Of a DNA stretch of 33,573 nt, positions 1 to 7,481 are shown in pieces. The stretch is from NCBI GenBank assembly GCA_002341165.1, contig DDNL01000082.1, positions 1 to 33,573 of the forward strand, given 5' to 3'. The notes under the pieces were generated by a model. It was not told where the DNA came from, did no database searches, and was given only the letters and a program-made list of their open reading frames with translations. The position numbers and the translations under genes are program-made. The stretch comes from Shewanellaceae bacterium UBA2521. Its GTDB lineage: Bacteria; Pseudomonadota; Gammaproteobacteria; Enterobacterales; Shewanellaceae. Positions within the stretch are counted from its first letter, which is position 1. Each line of letters starts with the position of its first letter.

Positions 1-168
1 CAGTGGTATGAAGACGATGAAATTGCTGAGCAGATGAAATTACCGCTTATTAGAGTGAAACAGATTTTTACATCGATTAAAGATAAATATCATCAGCCTA
101 AAATCCAGCAACGGGTTTACCTTAAAAAACAAAAACAACTGTTCCCCGAACATTTCGCTACATCATAA
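1..168 (+). CDS. LuxR-type HTH regulator, C-terminal fragment (5' cut by window)
   Basis: This open frame enters from the left edge and ends at TAA 166-168, giving 55 residues. It contains DDEIAEQMKLPLIRVKQIF followed by a basic helix. That matches the second half of a LuxR/GerE DNA-binding domain, where an EIA helix is followed by a recognition helix. The tail is rich in Lys and Gln. The next gene downstream also encodes a LuxR-type HTH, so this may be one of two tandem paralogues. The sensor domain lies outside the window, so the signal and targets cannot be read. The family call rests on a short segment and is moderately secure; another HTH family is possible. Confidence 0.6.
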   Translation, partial: QWYEDDEIAEQMKLPLIRVKQIFTSIKDKYHQPKIQQRVYLKKQKQLFPEHFATS

Positions 169-239
169 TATTATAAACTCATGAATATGAAAGCGCATAG
201 GTTAAGGGTTCAGATCAATTATACATAAGGACAGCCGCT

Positions 240-1064
240 ATGCGAAGCATGAAAAAAAGGACTATTAATATGAATATTCATCATAAAAACATGAAACAAC
301 TATCACAACATATGCAATCATGGACTCAATCTAATCTTGAACAGCATGGTATTTATGAATGTACCTTTGCACGTTTTGATAAAAAAGAAGCTGAATTTTT
401 GGCTATTCCGATGTTCTATGATTGGCACTTTATTTATCTTGAACAAGACTTAGATTTACAGATATATAAACGCTTGATACCTGGCGCTCGATATTTAGAG
501 AACTCTTGCGATATATACAAAAATTACTATCAATTTATAAAAAATAAATGTGAAGGTAAACCTAACTACTTCAAGTTTGATGTGATAACTGAAACACAAT
601 CAGGTTACGAAATGGTCACAGTTGGGAGTGATGTACCTTTAACACCTCAAACATCTATTTTATTAAAGAAACTAAGTCATCAACTTTCTTATGAAGTAGA
701 TAAAGTGATCAAATCAAAAACAAATATTAAATCTGAGTTTCGAGCTGTGCAATCACTTCTTGAACAAGAGAGCAATACTGCAAATTATGAAGTCAAAGAT
801 ACCTACAATTTTGCTAAATCAAAATACAATGATATTGTTTTAACCGTAAAAGAGCAGCAATACATTAGGCACTTAATGTTTAATAAAACACAAAAAGAAA
901 TAGCCTATGAGCATAATTGCTCTGAAACCGCTGTACGCAAGGTGATTCTGAATATTAAAAGAAAGTTAGGTTATGAATATATGGCTAATTCAGCAATGTT
1001 TAATTTGTTAGAGCAAAAAGACGTACTTTTCACTATTAGTGCAACATTTAAAGCTTCATCATAA
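240..1064 (+). CDS. LuxR-family transcriptional regulator
   Basis: A 274-residue protein with a C-terminal LuxR/GerE helix-turn-helix at about residues 200-245. The visible pattern is LTVKEQQYIRHL, then KEIAYEHNCSETAVRKVI and NIKRKLG, with the usual EIA, S-E-T and KLG positions kept. The N-terminal ~190 residues are probably a sensor domain; I do not recognise its ligand and see no autoinducer-binding signature I would trust. The start at 240 has an AAGGA 8 bases upstream. An ATG at 270 also has a purine-rich AAAAAAAGG upstream, so a start 10 residues later is possible. The gene sits 16 bases before an MFS transporter on the same strand, so the two are probably co-transcribed and the regulator may control the transporter. 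Base composition is clearly more AT-rich than the core genes further right. Confidence 0.8.
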   Translation: MRSMKKRTINMNIHHKNMKQLSQHMQSWTQSNLEQHGIYECTFARFDKKEAEFLAIPMFYDWHFIYLEQDLDLQIYKRLIPGARYLENSCDIYKNYYQFIKNKCEGKPNYFKFDVITETQSGYEMVTVGSDVPLTPQTSILLKKLSHQLSYEVDKVIKSKTNIKSEFRAVQSLLEQESNTANYEVKDTYNFAKSKYNDIVLTVKEQQYIRHLMFNKTQKEIAYEHNCSETAVRKVILNIKRKLGYEYMANSAMFNLLEQKDVLFTISATFKASS

Positions 1065-1080
1065 AAAATAAGGATATTTT

Positions 1081-2310
1081 ATGCACACATGGAAAAAGAG
1101 AATGGGAGTTGCTGTAGGTCATACTCTTGAGTATTATGACCTTGCTGTTTATTCTGCTCTTTCTGTTTATATTAGTCAAATATTTTTTCCTCAATATGCT
1201 TTTGGTAAATACGCTTACCTTTATGTTTGGGTAACTATAGCATTGAGGTATTTAATTCGGCCTTTAGGTGGATTCATCATTGGTTCTTATGCGGATAAAT
1301 ATGGTAGAAGAGCAACCCTCATTGTCACAAGTTTTATCATGGGGCTAGCTACTTTAGTTATGGCAAGCTTACCCGACTATAATACTATTGGAATATGGGC
1401 TCCATGTTTATTTATTTTAATGCAGCTTATACAAGCCTTTTCGTTTGGGGGAGAGTATCCTACAACAATCGCTTTTCTTATGGAAAATGCACATAAAAAA
1501 GAATATGCTCGCATTGGCACTATTTTGGGTGGCACTCCTTTTATATCTGTAATATTCTCTCTTTTTATCGTTTTTTTAGTTCAGCTTAACTTAACAGAAA
1601 CAGAGATGTTAGATTTTGGCTGGCGTATTCCTTTATTAATTGGTTTATTTAATATTACATTTAGTTACTATTTTAAAGTTCAACTTTTAGAGTCTCGTGA
1701 TTTTAAAGCTAGCCAAAAGACTTCTATTCAGCCTTGGGCTGTCTTAAGAATATTTTTGATTGTAGGACCTTTGTTTGTCATCTTCTATGGAAACTCTGTT
1801 TCAAGTAAGATGCTTATTGAGCAGGTAACCTCTGATCCAGAATTAAGAGCTTATCTTCCTATACTTTTTAATTTTATCTATGTGATTGCGATTTGTGTTA
1901 TAGGTTTCCTTATCGATAAATATAGTGATTGTTATACTGTTCTTAAAAAGAATTATCTATGTATGATCATCTTTGCTATTCCAGTCTATGCACTACAATC
2001 AGTAGGCAGTGTAAGCTCATTAATTGTATCTCAGGTGTTTATTACCTTATTCACATCTATTACTTTATGTGCCTCAAATCCAATTTGTTTTCTGCAAACA
2101 GAGATGAAAAACAGAACAACTTCATTAGCTTTAGGTATTAATCTTGGTGCGGCTTTCTTTGGTGGTACAACACCACTTATGATTCAATATTTATCACTAA
2201 AAGGGCTAGTTTATGTAGGAGCTCTTATGGCCTTTGTTCCTATATTATTCTTTATCGCTATGTGCATTCAAAAAGAAAAATTCTCAGCTCTTCATGCTTT
2301 AAAAAATTAA
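1081..2310 (+). CDS. MFS transporter, metabolite:H+ symporter (MHS/ProP-like) type
   Basis: A 409-residue, very hydrophobic protein with about 12 predicted membrane helices. Near the N-terminus it has GHTLEYYDLAVYSALS, the EYYD-type helix 1 motif typical of the MHS family (ProP, KgtP, shikimate permease). At about residues 60-75 it has the loop 2-3 MFS signature GSYADKYGRRA. A FGGEYPTT motif near residue 121 also fits MHS members. It probably imports a small organic solute or osmolyte with protons, but the substrate cannot be read from sequence. It follows the LuxR-type gene by 16 bases, with AAGGA upstream of its ATG, and is closed by a hairpin-plus-T-run terminator at about 2357. The coding sequence is strongly AT-rich, suggesting an accessory or transferred segment. 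Confidence 0.8.
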   Translation: MHTWKKRMGVAVGHTLEYYDLAVYSALSVYISQIFFPQYAFGKYAYLYVWVTIALRYLIRPLGGFIIGSYADKYGRRATLIVTSFIMGLATLVMASLPDYNTIGIWAPCLFILMQLIQAFSFGGEYPTTIAFLMENAHKKEYARIGTILGGTPFISVIFSLFIVFLVQLNLTETEMLDFGWRIPLLIGLFNITFSYYFKVQLLESRDFKASQKTSIQPWAVLRIFLIVGPLFVIFYGNSVSSKMLIEQVTSDPELRAYLPILFNFIYVIAICVIGFLIDKYSDCYTVLKKNYLCMIIFAIPVYALQSVGSVSSLIVSQVFITLFTSITLCASNPICFLQTEMKNRTTSLALGINLGAAFFGGTTPLMIQYLSLKGLVYVGALMAFVPILFFIAMCIQKEKFSALHALKN

Positions 2311-2356
2311 TTTAAAAAAAGGTATTACACTACAAAATACAGGATAAAATAGATCA

Positions 2357-2386
2357 AAGAGCGTGTTTTATCACGTTCTTTTTTTT
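2357..2386 (+). terminator. Rho-independent terminator of the LuxR/MFS unit
   Basis: AAGAGCGTG at 2357-2365 pairs with CACGTTCTT at 2372-2380 (one G-T wobble) around a 6-base loop and runs directly into a tract of T. It lies 46 bases after the MFS stop. Confidence 0.8.
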
Positions 2387-2475
2387 AGTTATTCATGGTT
2401 TATTAAGATCTTAAATGCGTTTACATGAAATGCACAGATGTGGTGTTTACAAAGAAGTATCGTATCTTTAGGTAT

Positions 2476-2500
2476 AAAAAAACCTCTCCGAAGAGAGGTT
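2476..2500 (-). terminator. Rho-independent terminator of the dnaK-dnaJ transcript
   Basis: AACCTCTC 2481-2488 and GAGAGGTT 2493-2500 form a perfect 8-bp stem. Read on the minus strand the loop is TTCG closed by C-G, the stable cUUCGg tetraloop, followed by a T run. It lies 18 bases beyond the dnaJ stop. Confidence 0.9.
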
Positions 2501-2518
2501 GGTTCAAGCTTGAAGGAT

Positions 2519-3646
2519 CTAGCTGGTAAGGTCATCAAAGAACTTTTTCACCCCATCAAAAAAACCTTCTTTTTTAGGGTTATGACGTTGTGGATTACCC
2601 GACATGCTGTTTTGTAATTGCATAAACAAATCACGCTGATGATCTGTTAAATTTACAGGTACTTCCACCACAACACGACACATCAAGTCGCCGACAGAGT
2701 GCGCGCGCACTGAGTTAACGCCTTTATGACGCAGGCGGAACATTTTACCTGTTTGCGTGCCTTCAGGGATTTTAAGTTTAACTTTGCCATCTAGAGTGGG
2801 CACTTCGATATCGCCACCTAAAGCTGCATGTGTAATCGAGATAGGTACTTCACAATATAAGTTATTACCTTCTCGCTCAAAGATAGCGTGCTCACGTACA
2901 TTCATCTGTACGTACAAGTCGCCTGCTGGTGCGCCATGCTCACCTGCTTCACCTTCGCCAGTAAGACGAACGCGATCGCCATTATCAACCCCTGCTGGGA
3001 TCTTCACAGAAAGCGTTTTGCTTTTCTGGACTCGGCCTTCGCCATGACATGTACCACAAGGATCGGTAATCACTTGACCACGACCACGACAATGAGGACA
3101 AGGCTGTTGCACTGCAAAGAAACCTTGGCGCATTTGTACTTGACCCGAGCCTTGACAGGTTGAACAATGCTTAGGTTGTGTACCTTTTTTACAACCGTTG
3201 CCATGACAAGTGCCACAAGCTGCTAAAGTTGGAATGCGAATTTCTTTCGTGACACCACGCACCGCTTCTTCAAGAGAAAGTTCCATGTTGTAGCGCAAGT
3301 CTGAGCCACGTGCAGCTTGACGCTGACCACCGCCGCGACGACCACCGCCAAAGATGTCACCAAACACATCGCCAAAGATATCACCAAAGTCTGCACCTTG
3401 AGCTCCTGCACCACGGTTTGGATCTACACCATCATGACCAAATTGGTCATAAGCACCACGCTTGTTGGCATCTGCTAAGATGTCGTAAGCTTCTTTTGCT
3501 TCTTTAAAGTTGTTTTCTGCTTGCTTATCACCTTGATTACGATCGGGGTGATACTTCATCGCTAACTTTTTATATGCTTTTTTTATCTCTCGTTCTCCAG
3601 CATCCCTACCGACGCCAAGAACTTCATAATAATCTCGTTTAGACAT
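2519..3646 (-). CDS. dnaJ: Chaperone protein DnaJ (type I Hsp40)
   Basis: Cytoplasmic co-chaperone that delivers unfolded substrates to DnaK and stimulates its ATPase. The 375-residue protein has every type I part in order. The J domain (1-70) has the HPD triad at 33-35. A Gly/Phe-rich linker spans about 76-118, with [15 protein letters not shown]. Four CxxCxGxG zinc modules start at Cys144, Cys161, Cys183 and Cys197. The C-terminal substrate-binding domains follow. Length is normal for the family. It lies 87 bases downstream of dnaK on the same strand; I see no separate heat-shock promoter in that gap, so it is probably read from the dnaK promoter. A strong terminator follows. Nothing unusual was seen in the protein. 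Confidence 0.98.
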   Translation of the reverse strand: MSKRDYYEVLGVGRDAGEREIKKAYKKLAMKYHPDRNQGDKQAENNFKEAKEAYDILADANKRGAYDQFGHDGVDPNRGAGAQGADFGDIFGDVFGDIFGGGRRGGGQRQAARGSDLRYNMELSLEEAVRGVTKEIRIPTLAACGTCHGNGCKKGTQPKHCSTCQGSGQVQMRQGFFAVQQPCPHCRGRGQVITDPCGTCHGEGRVQKSKTLSVKIPAGVDNGDRVRLTGEGEAGEHGAPAGDLYVQMNVREHAIFEREGNNLYCEVPISITHAALGGDIEVPTLDGKVKLKIPEGTQTGKMFRLRHKGVNSVRAHSVGDLMCRVVVEVPVNLTDHQRDLFMQLQNSMSGNPQRHNPKKEGFFDGVKKFFDDLTS

Positions 3647-3666
3647 AATGCCTCATACTCTCTGCC

Positions 3667-3710
3667 TTTAGACAAACGGACGTAAGAGTTACCTCAAACG
3701 CCCGTCTAAA
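3667..3710 (-). other. Inverted repeat in the dnaK-dnaJ intergenic mRNA
   Basis: Seen on the minus strand, TTTAGACGGGCGT pairs with ACGTCC and, after a short bulge, GTCTAAA. The arms are 3704-3710 and 3667-3673, with inner pairing next to them. No T run follows, so it is not a classical terminator. It could be an RNA processing or stability element setting the DnaK:DnaJ ratio; that role is inference. Confidence 0.45.
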
Positions 3711-3733
3711 AGAATCAACAATGAAATTGTAAA

Positions 3734-5659
3734 TTACTTCTTGTCTTCTTTAACTTCTTCGAACTCAGCGTCAACAACATCGTCTTGAGCTTGAGATGCT
3801 TGTTCTTGCTGAGCACCTTCAGGAGCTTGTTGCTCTTGTGCAGCTTTGGCTTGAGCCATTTCCATAAGAGGCTTAGAAGCTTCCATTAATGCTTGCGTTG
3901 CTTTATCGATGGCTTCTTTGTCTTCGCCTTTCGTTGCTTCTTCAGTTGCTTTGATAGCAGCTTCAATCGCTTCTTTATCGTTCGCAGCTAAAGCTTCGCC
4001 TGCTTCTTCAATTTGCTTTTTCGTACCGTGAACCATCGCATCAGCTTGGTTACGTGATTGAACTAGCTCTTCAAACTTAGCATCTGCATCCGCGTTCGCT
4101 TCCGCGTCACGTACCATTGCTTCGACTTCATCATCGCTCAGACCAGAACATGCTTTAATGGTAATCTTTTGCTCTTTACCTGTGTTCTTGTCTGTTGCTG
4201 AAACATGCAAGATACCGTCTGCATCTAAGTCAAATGCCACTTCAATTTGTGGTGTACCACGTGGACCTGGCTGAATACCTTCAAGGTTGAATTGACCTAA
4301 AGATTTGTTGTCAGAAGAACGCTTACGCTCACCTTGAAGTACGTGAATCGTTACTGCACTTTGGTTGTCTTCTGCTGTAGAGAACACTTGTTGCTTCTTC
4401 GTTGGGATAGTTGTGTTTTTCTCGATAACACGTGTCATCACACTACCCATAGTTTCAATACCTAGTGATAAAGGTGTAACATCAAGAAGAAGTACGTCTT
4501 TCACGTCACCTGCAAGAACACCACCTTGAACCGCAGCACCCATAGCAACTGCTTCATCAGGGTTTACGTCTTTACGTGGCTCTTTACCGAAGAAACTTGT
4601 AACAGCTTCTTGTACTTTAGGCATACGTGTTTGACCACCAACTAAAATCACGTCTGAGATATCTGAAACAGAAAGGTCAGAATCAGCTAGAGCAACTTTA
4701 AGTGGCTCTAAAGAACGTGCGATTAAATCTTCAACTAAAGACTCAAGCTTAGCGCGAGTTAACTTCACGACTAAGTGCTTAGGACCTGTTGCGTCAGCTG
4801 TGACGTAAGGTAAGTTCACTTCTGTTTGCTGTGTTGAAGACAACTCGATTTTTGCTTTTTCAGCAGCTTCTTTCAAACGCTGCATTGCAAGTGGGTCGTT
4901 ACGTAAATCGATACCTTGGTCTTTTTTGAACTCTTCAACCAAGTAGTTGATAACGCGGTTATCGAAATCTTCACCACCTAAGTGTGTGTCACCATTTGTT
5001 GCTAAAACTTCAAAGGTTTGTTCGCCGTCAGCGTTGTCCATTTCAATGATAGAGATATCGAATGTACCACCACCTAAGTCGTAGACCGCAACGATGCTTT
5101 CGCCTTTAATGTTCTTCTCTAGACCATAAGCAAGCGCAGCAGCTGTTGGCTCGTTGATAATACGCTTAACTTCAAGACCTGCGATACGACCCGCATCTTT
5201 TGTTGCTTGACGCTGTGAATCGTTAAAGTAAGCAGGAACTGTAATGACAGCTTCTTTCACTTCTTCACCAAGATAGTCTTCAGCAGTCTTTTTCATTTTC
5301 TTTAAGACTTCAGCTGAGATTTGCGGTGGAGCCATCTTCTTGTCGCTTGCTTCAACCCAAGCATCGCCATTGTCTGCTTTACAGATTTTAAATGGCATGA
5401 TGTCCACATCACGTTGTACTTCGTCATCTTGGAAACGGCGACCAATTAAACGCTTAATCGCAAATAAAGTATTATGAGGGTTGGTAACAGCTTGACGCTT
5501 AGCAGGTTGGCCGACCAAAGTCTCATTGTCTGTGTAAGCAATGATAGAAGGAGTTGTACGATCACCTTCTGCGTTTTCAATAACACGTGGTGCGTCGCCA
5601 TCTAGTACAGCAACACAAGAGTTGGTTGTACCTAAGTCAATACCGATTATTTTACCCAT
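3734..5659 (-). CDS. dnaK: Chaperone protein DnaK (Hsp70)
   Basis: ATP-dependent Hsp70 chaperone of the cytoplasm, working with DnaJ and the exchange factor GrpE. The frame opens further up at a GTG (5665). I place the start at ATG 5659 because GGAGA (5666-5670) sits 6 bases before it but directly abuts the GTG, and because the protein then begins [18 protein letters not shown] as in other DnaKs (641 residues). Visible motifs are phosphate-1 [10 protein letters not shown] near the N-terminus, phosphate-2 [12 protein letters not shown] around 195-205, [13 protein letters not shown], adenosine motif [12 protein letters not shown], linker [16 protein letters not shown], and the acidic C-terminus [16 protein letters not shown]. 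It lies between grpE and dnaJ and has its own sigma32-like promoter. Confidence 0.98.
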   Translation of the reverse strand: MGKIIGIDLGTTNSCVAVLDGDAPRVIENAEGDRTTPSIIAYTDNETLVGQPAKRQAVTNPHNTLFAIKRLIGRRFQDDEVQRDVDIMPFKICKADNGDAWVEASDKKMAPPQISAEVLKKMKKTAEDYLGEEVKEAVITVPAYFNDSQRQATKDAGRIAGLEVKRIINEPTAAALAYGLEKNIKGESIVAVYDLGGGTFDISIIEMDNADGEQTFEVLATNGDTHLGGEDFDNRVINYLVEEFKKDQGIDLRNDPLAMQRLKEAAEKAKIELSSTQQTEVNLPYVTADATGPKHLVVKLTRAKLESLVEDLIARSLEPLKVALADSDLSVSDISDVILVGGQTRMPKVQEAVTSFFGKEPRKDVNPDEAVAMGAAVQGGVLAGDVKDVLLLDVTPLSLGIETMGSVMTRVIEKNTTIPTKKQQVFSTAEDNQSAVTIHVLQGERKRSSDNKSLGQFNLEGIQPGPRGTPQIEVAFDLDADGILHVSATDKNTGKEQKITIKACSGLSDDEVEAMVRDAEANADADAKFEELVQSRNQADAMVHGTKKQIEEAGEALAANDKEAIEAAIKATEEATKGEDKEAIDKATQALMEASKPLMEMAQAKAAQEQQAPEGAQQEQASQAQDDVVDAEFEEVKEDKK

Positions 5660-5734
5660 TTTCACTCTCCGAAATCTTAAAATAGCAGACTACTTCTGTA
5701 CTTGAGTAATCGCTTTGTTTATCTGTTATGTTCT

Positions 5735-5763
5735 TATATAAGGATGGTTTTTTCATTATCAAG
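5735..5763 (-). promoter_or_regulatory. Heat-shock (sigma32-like) promoter of dnaK, overlapping a sigma70-like one
   Basis: On the minus strand CTTGATA (5757-5763) is followed after exactly 13 bases by CCTTATATA (5735-5743). The sigma32 consensus is CTTGAAA-N13-CCCCATnTA, so the -35 has one mismatch and the -10 has two. The same bases also read as sigma70-like TTGATA-N16-TATATA, allowing basal plus heat-induced expression. The -10 lies about 75 bases before the dnaK ATG. Confidence 0.65.
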
Positions 5764-5798
5764 GGCAAAATCGAGTTTTTTTACTTTTTTTGCCCGCT

Positions 5799-5817
5799 CA
5801 AGGTTAAATTAACCTTG
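5799..5817. repeat. Perfect 19-bp palindrome over the grpE stop codon
   Basis: CAAGGTTAA / TTAACCTTG arms of 9 bases flank a single central base. The element covers the grpE TAA and the last codons. A second inverted repeat, GGGCAAAA (5763-5770) with TTTTGCCC (5788-5795), lies between it and the dnaK -35 box. Neither is followed by a T run on the minus strand. Confidence 0.6.
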
Positions 5818-6438
5818 TGCAACCGTAACCATAGCTGGACGCACGAGACGACCATTGAGCTGATAGCCTTTTTGCATGACCAAGATCACAGTATTGGCTG
5901 CTTGTTCTGTTCCAGGTACCATGCTGATAGCCTGATGTACGTCTGGATTGAAGACTTCACCTTGCTCAGGGTTAACAGGCTCCACACCAAATTTAGCAAC
6001 CGTCTCAAGGAAGCTTTTTAGCGTTAATTCAACACCTTCTTTTAGTGCATTGGCAGTTTCTTCAGTTTCAACCTGACTTTCAGCTTGTAATGCACGCTCT
6101 AGGTTATCGATTACAGGTAAAAGCTCTTTTACGAACTTCTCTAGAGCAAATTTTCTTGCTTTTTCTGCATCTTGAGCACTACGTCTACGTACGTTATCAG
6201 ACTCAGCTTGAGCACGTAATACGGTATCTTTTTGAGCAGCTATTGTCGCTAAAGCTTCATCAAGCTTCGCTTGCAGTGGATTAACTTCTGCTTCTGTTTC
6301 TGCTTCTGCTTGCGCTTCGGCTTCAACTTCTTTTGCATCTTGATCCATGAACTCGGTTTCCTCAGCATGGGCTTGTTCTGTAGAGGTTAAATCGACTTCT
6401 TGTTCCGTTTGATTTGCTTGCTCTTTTTGCTCATTCAT
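5809..6438 (-). CDS. grpE: Nucleotide exchange factor GrpE
   Basis: Releases ADP from DnaK and so resets the Hsp70 cycle. The 209-residue protein has a low-complexity acidic N-terminus (repeated E/A/Q to about residue 50). A long helical dimerisation segment follows, with [21 protein letters not shown] and [15 protein letters not shown]. The C-terminal beta domain carries the family signature around [21 protein letters not shown], then [26 protein letters not shown] lies about 7 bases before the ATG. It is the first gene of grpE-dnaK-dnaJ, 149 bases ahead of the dnaK ATG, and is divergent from nadK. A near-consensus sigma32 promoter precedes it. Confidence 0.97.
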   Translation of the reverse strand: MNEQKEQANQTEQEVDLTSTEQAHAEETEFMDQDAKEVEAEAQAEAETEAEVNPLQAKLDEALATIAAQKDTVLRAQAESDNVRRRSAQDAEKARKFALEKFVKELLPVIDNLERALQAESQVETEETANALKEGVELTLKSFLETVAKFGVEPVNPEQGEVFNPDVHQAISMVPGTEQAANTVILVMQKGYQLNGRLVRPAMVTVAQG

Positions 6439-6461
6439 ACAAAAACTCCAAATAAAAAACT

Positions 6462-6489
6462 TTGTTTATAATATAGATAGGTCTATTAT
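6462..6489 (+). promoter_or_regulatory. Candidate sigma70 promoter of nadK
   Basis: TTGTTT (6462-6467), a 16-base spacer, then TATTAT (6484-6489). The predicted transcript start near 6496 lies after the upstream in-frame ATG at 6488, which argues for the nadK start at 6536. The -10 overlaps the grpE sigma32 -10 on the other strand. The -35 match is modest. Confidence 0.45.
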
Positions 6490-6513
6490 GGGGGCTAACT
6501 ATGGCGATTCAAG
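6485..6513 (-). promoter_or_regulatory. Near-consensus heat-shock (sigma32) promoter of grpE
   Basis: On the minus strand CTTGAAT (6507-6513), exactly 13 bases, then CCCCATAAT (6485-6493). The consensus is CTTGAAA-N13-CCCCATnTA: the -35 matches 6 of 7 and the -10 is nearly exact. It starts about 47 bases before the grpE ATG. No CIRCE element was seen, so control is by a sigma factor rather than HrcA. Confidence 0.85.
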
Positions 6514-6535
6514 GGTTAAGAAGTCAAATCATACC

Positions 6536-7411
6536 ATGAAAACCGAATTTAAAACGATTGCACTGATTGGTAAACCCAACCATGATGCAGCTTTTAAGAC
6601 ATTGGGTAAAATTTATCATTGGCTTGATGGTCATAAAATCAAGGTCATCTCAGAACCGATCTTGGCTAAAAAACTGCGCATAGCTGATGAATACAGCCTA
6701 GAAGATATAGGTAAAGTTGCTGATTTAGCCATTGTTGTCGGAGGTGATGGTCATATGTTGGGCGCAGCGAGAGTCCTTTGTCGTCACAAAATCAGCGTTA
6801 TTGGCGTGAATCGAGGTCAACTTGGCTTTCTCACAGATATCGCACCTGACGACTTTGAAGCCCAGCTTGAGTCAGTTCTCAAAGGGCAATATATCGCAGA
6901 ATCACGCTTTCTGCTTGAAACAGAGGTCTACCGCCACGGCCAGTTACAAAGCTCAAACCTTGCTATGAATGAAGCCGTGTTGCATGCCGGTAAAGTCGCG
7001 CATATGATTGAATTTGAAGTCTATATCAATGATGAATTCATGTATAGCCAGCGCGCAGACGGTATTATTGTTGCCACACCTACAGGCTCCACAGCGTACG
7101 CCCTTTCAGCAGGTGGCACCATTTTATCACCAGAGCTCAATGCCTTCATGCTCTTACCTATGTTTCCGCATACTTTATCAGCAAGACCCATCAGCATTGA
7201 TGCACAAAGTAAGGTCAAACTTGTGGTCGCTCCTGAAAATAATTTAGGGCAATGCGTCTCTTGTGATGGTCAAGTGCATTTACCTGTTTTAGCAGGCGAT
7301 GAGATCATCATTAAACGCAGCAAACACAAGCTTAACCTAGTTCACCCTGAAGATTATAATTACTTTGAGGTGCTCAGAACCAAGTTACAATGGGGAAATC
7401 AGCTATTTTAG
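6536..7411 (+). CDS. nadK: NAD kinase
   Basis: Phosphorylates NAD+ to NADP+ in the cytoplasm. With the start at ATG 6536 the protein is 291 residues and begins [17 protein letters not shown], like other gammaproteobacterial NadKs. An upstream in-frame ATG at 6488 would add 16 atypical residues and lies inside promoter sequence, so I rejected it. Visible motifs: GGDG at 69-72 with catalytic-site Asp71 in [36 protein letters not shown], and the glycine-rich [21 protein letters not shown]. The gene is divergent from grpE and followed by recN and bamE, a conserved gammaproteobacterial order. The ribosome binding site is weak (AAGAAG about 12 bases upstream). Confidence 0.96.
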   Translation: MKTEFKTIALIGKPNHDAAFKTLGKIYHWLDGHKIKVISEPILAKKLRIADEYSLEDIGKVADLAIVVGGDGHMLGAARVLCRHKISVIGVNRGQLGFLTDIAPDDFEAQLESVLKGQYIAESRFLLETEVYRHGQLQSSNLAMNEAVLHAGKVAHMIEFEVYINDEFMYSQRADGIIVATPTGSTAYALSAGGTILSPELNAFMLLPMFPHTLSARPISIDAQSKVKLVVAPENNLGQCVSCDGQVHLPVLAGDEIIIKRSKHKLNLVHPEDYNYFEVLRTKLQWGNQLF

Positions 7412-7422
7412 GCGCTTAAGCG

Positions 7423-7450
7423 TTGCTTTTTCATACCGCCTACTTATACT
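7423..7450 (+). promoter_or_regulatory. Candidate promoter of recN
   Basis: TTGCTT (7423-7428), a 16-base spacer, then TATACT (7445-7450), starting about 60 bases before the recN ATG. A TACTGT half-site overlaps the -10, but no matching ACAGTA half follows, so I do not call a LexA box. Confidence 0.45.
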
Positions 7451-7481
7451 GTACCCTCCAAATAACCTATCGAGATACTTT

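Noticed and set aside
2757..3507. Long plus-strand frames inside dnaJ
   Set aside because: They mirror the Gly/Cys-rich dnaJ coding strand, have no ribosome sites and resemble no protein.
5660..6535. CIRCE/HrcA operator at the grpE or dnaK promoters
   Set aside because: No GAGTGCTAA-N9-TTAGCACTC-like element in either upstream region; sigma32-type boxes explain control.
6488..6535. Longer nadK start at ATG 6488
   Set aside because: It lies inside promoter sequence, lacks a ribosome site and adds residues not found in the family.
7440..7470. LexA (SOS) box before recN
   Set aside because: Only the TACTGT half is present; the expected ACAGTA half eight bases on is missing.
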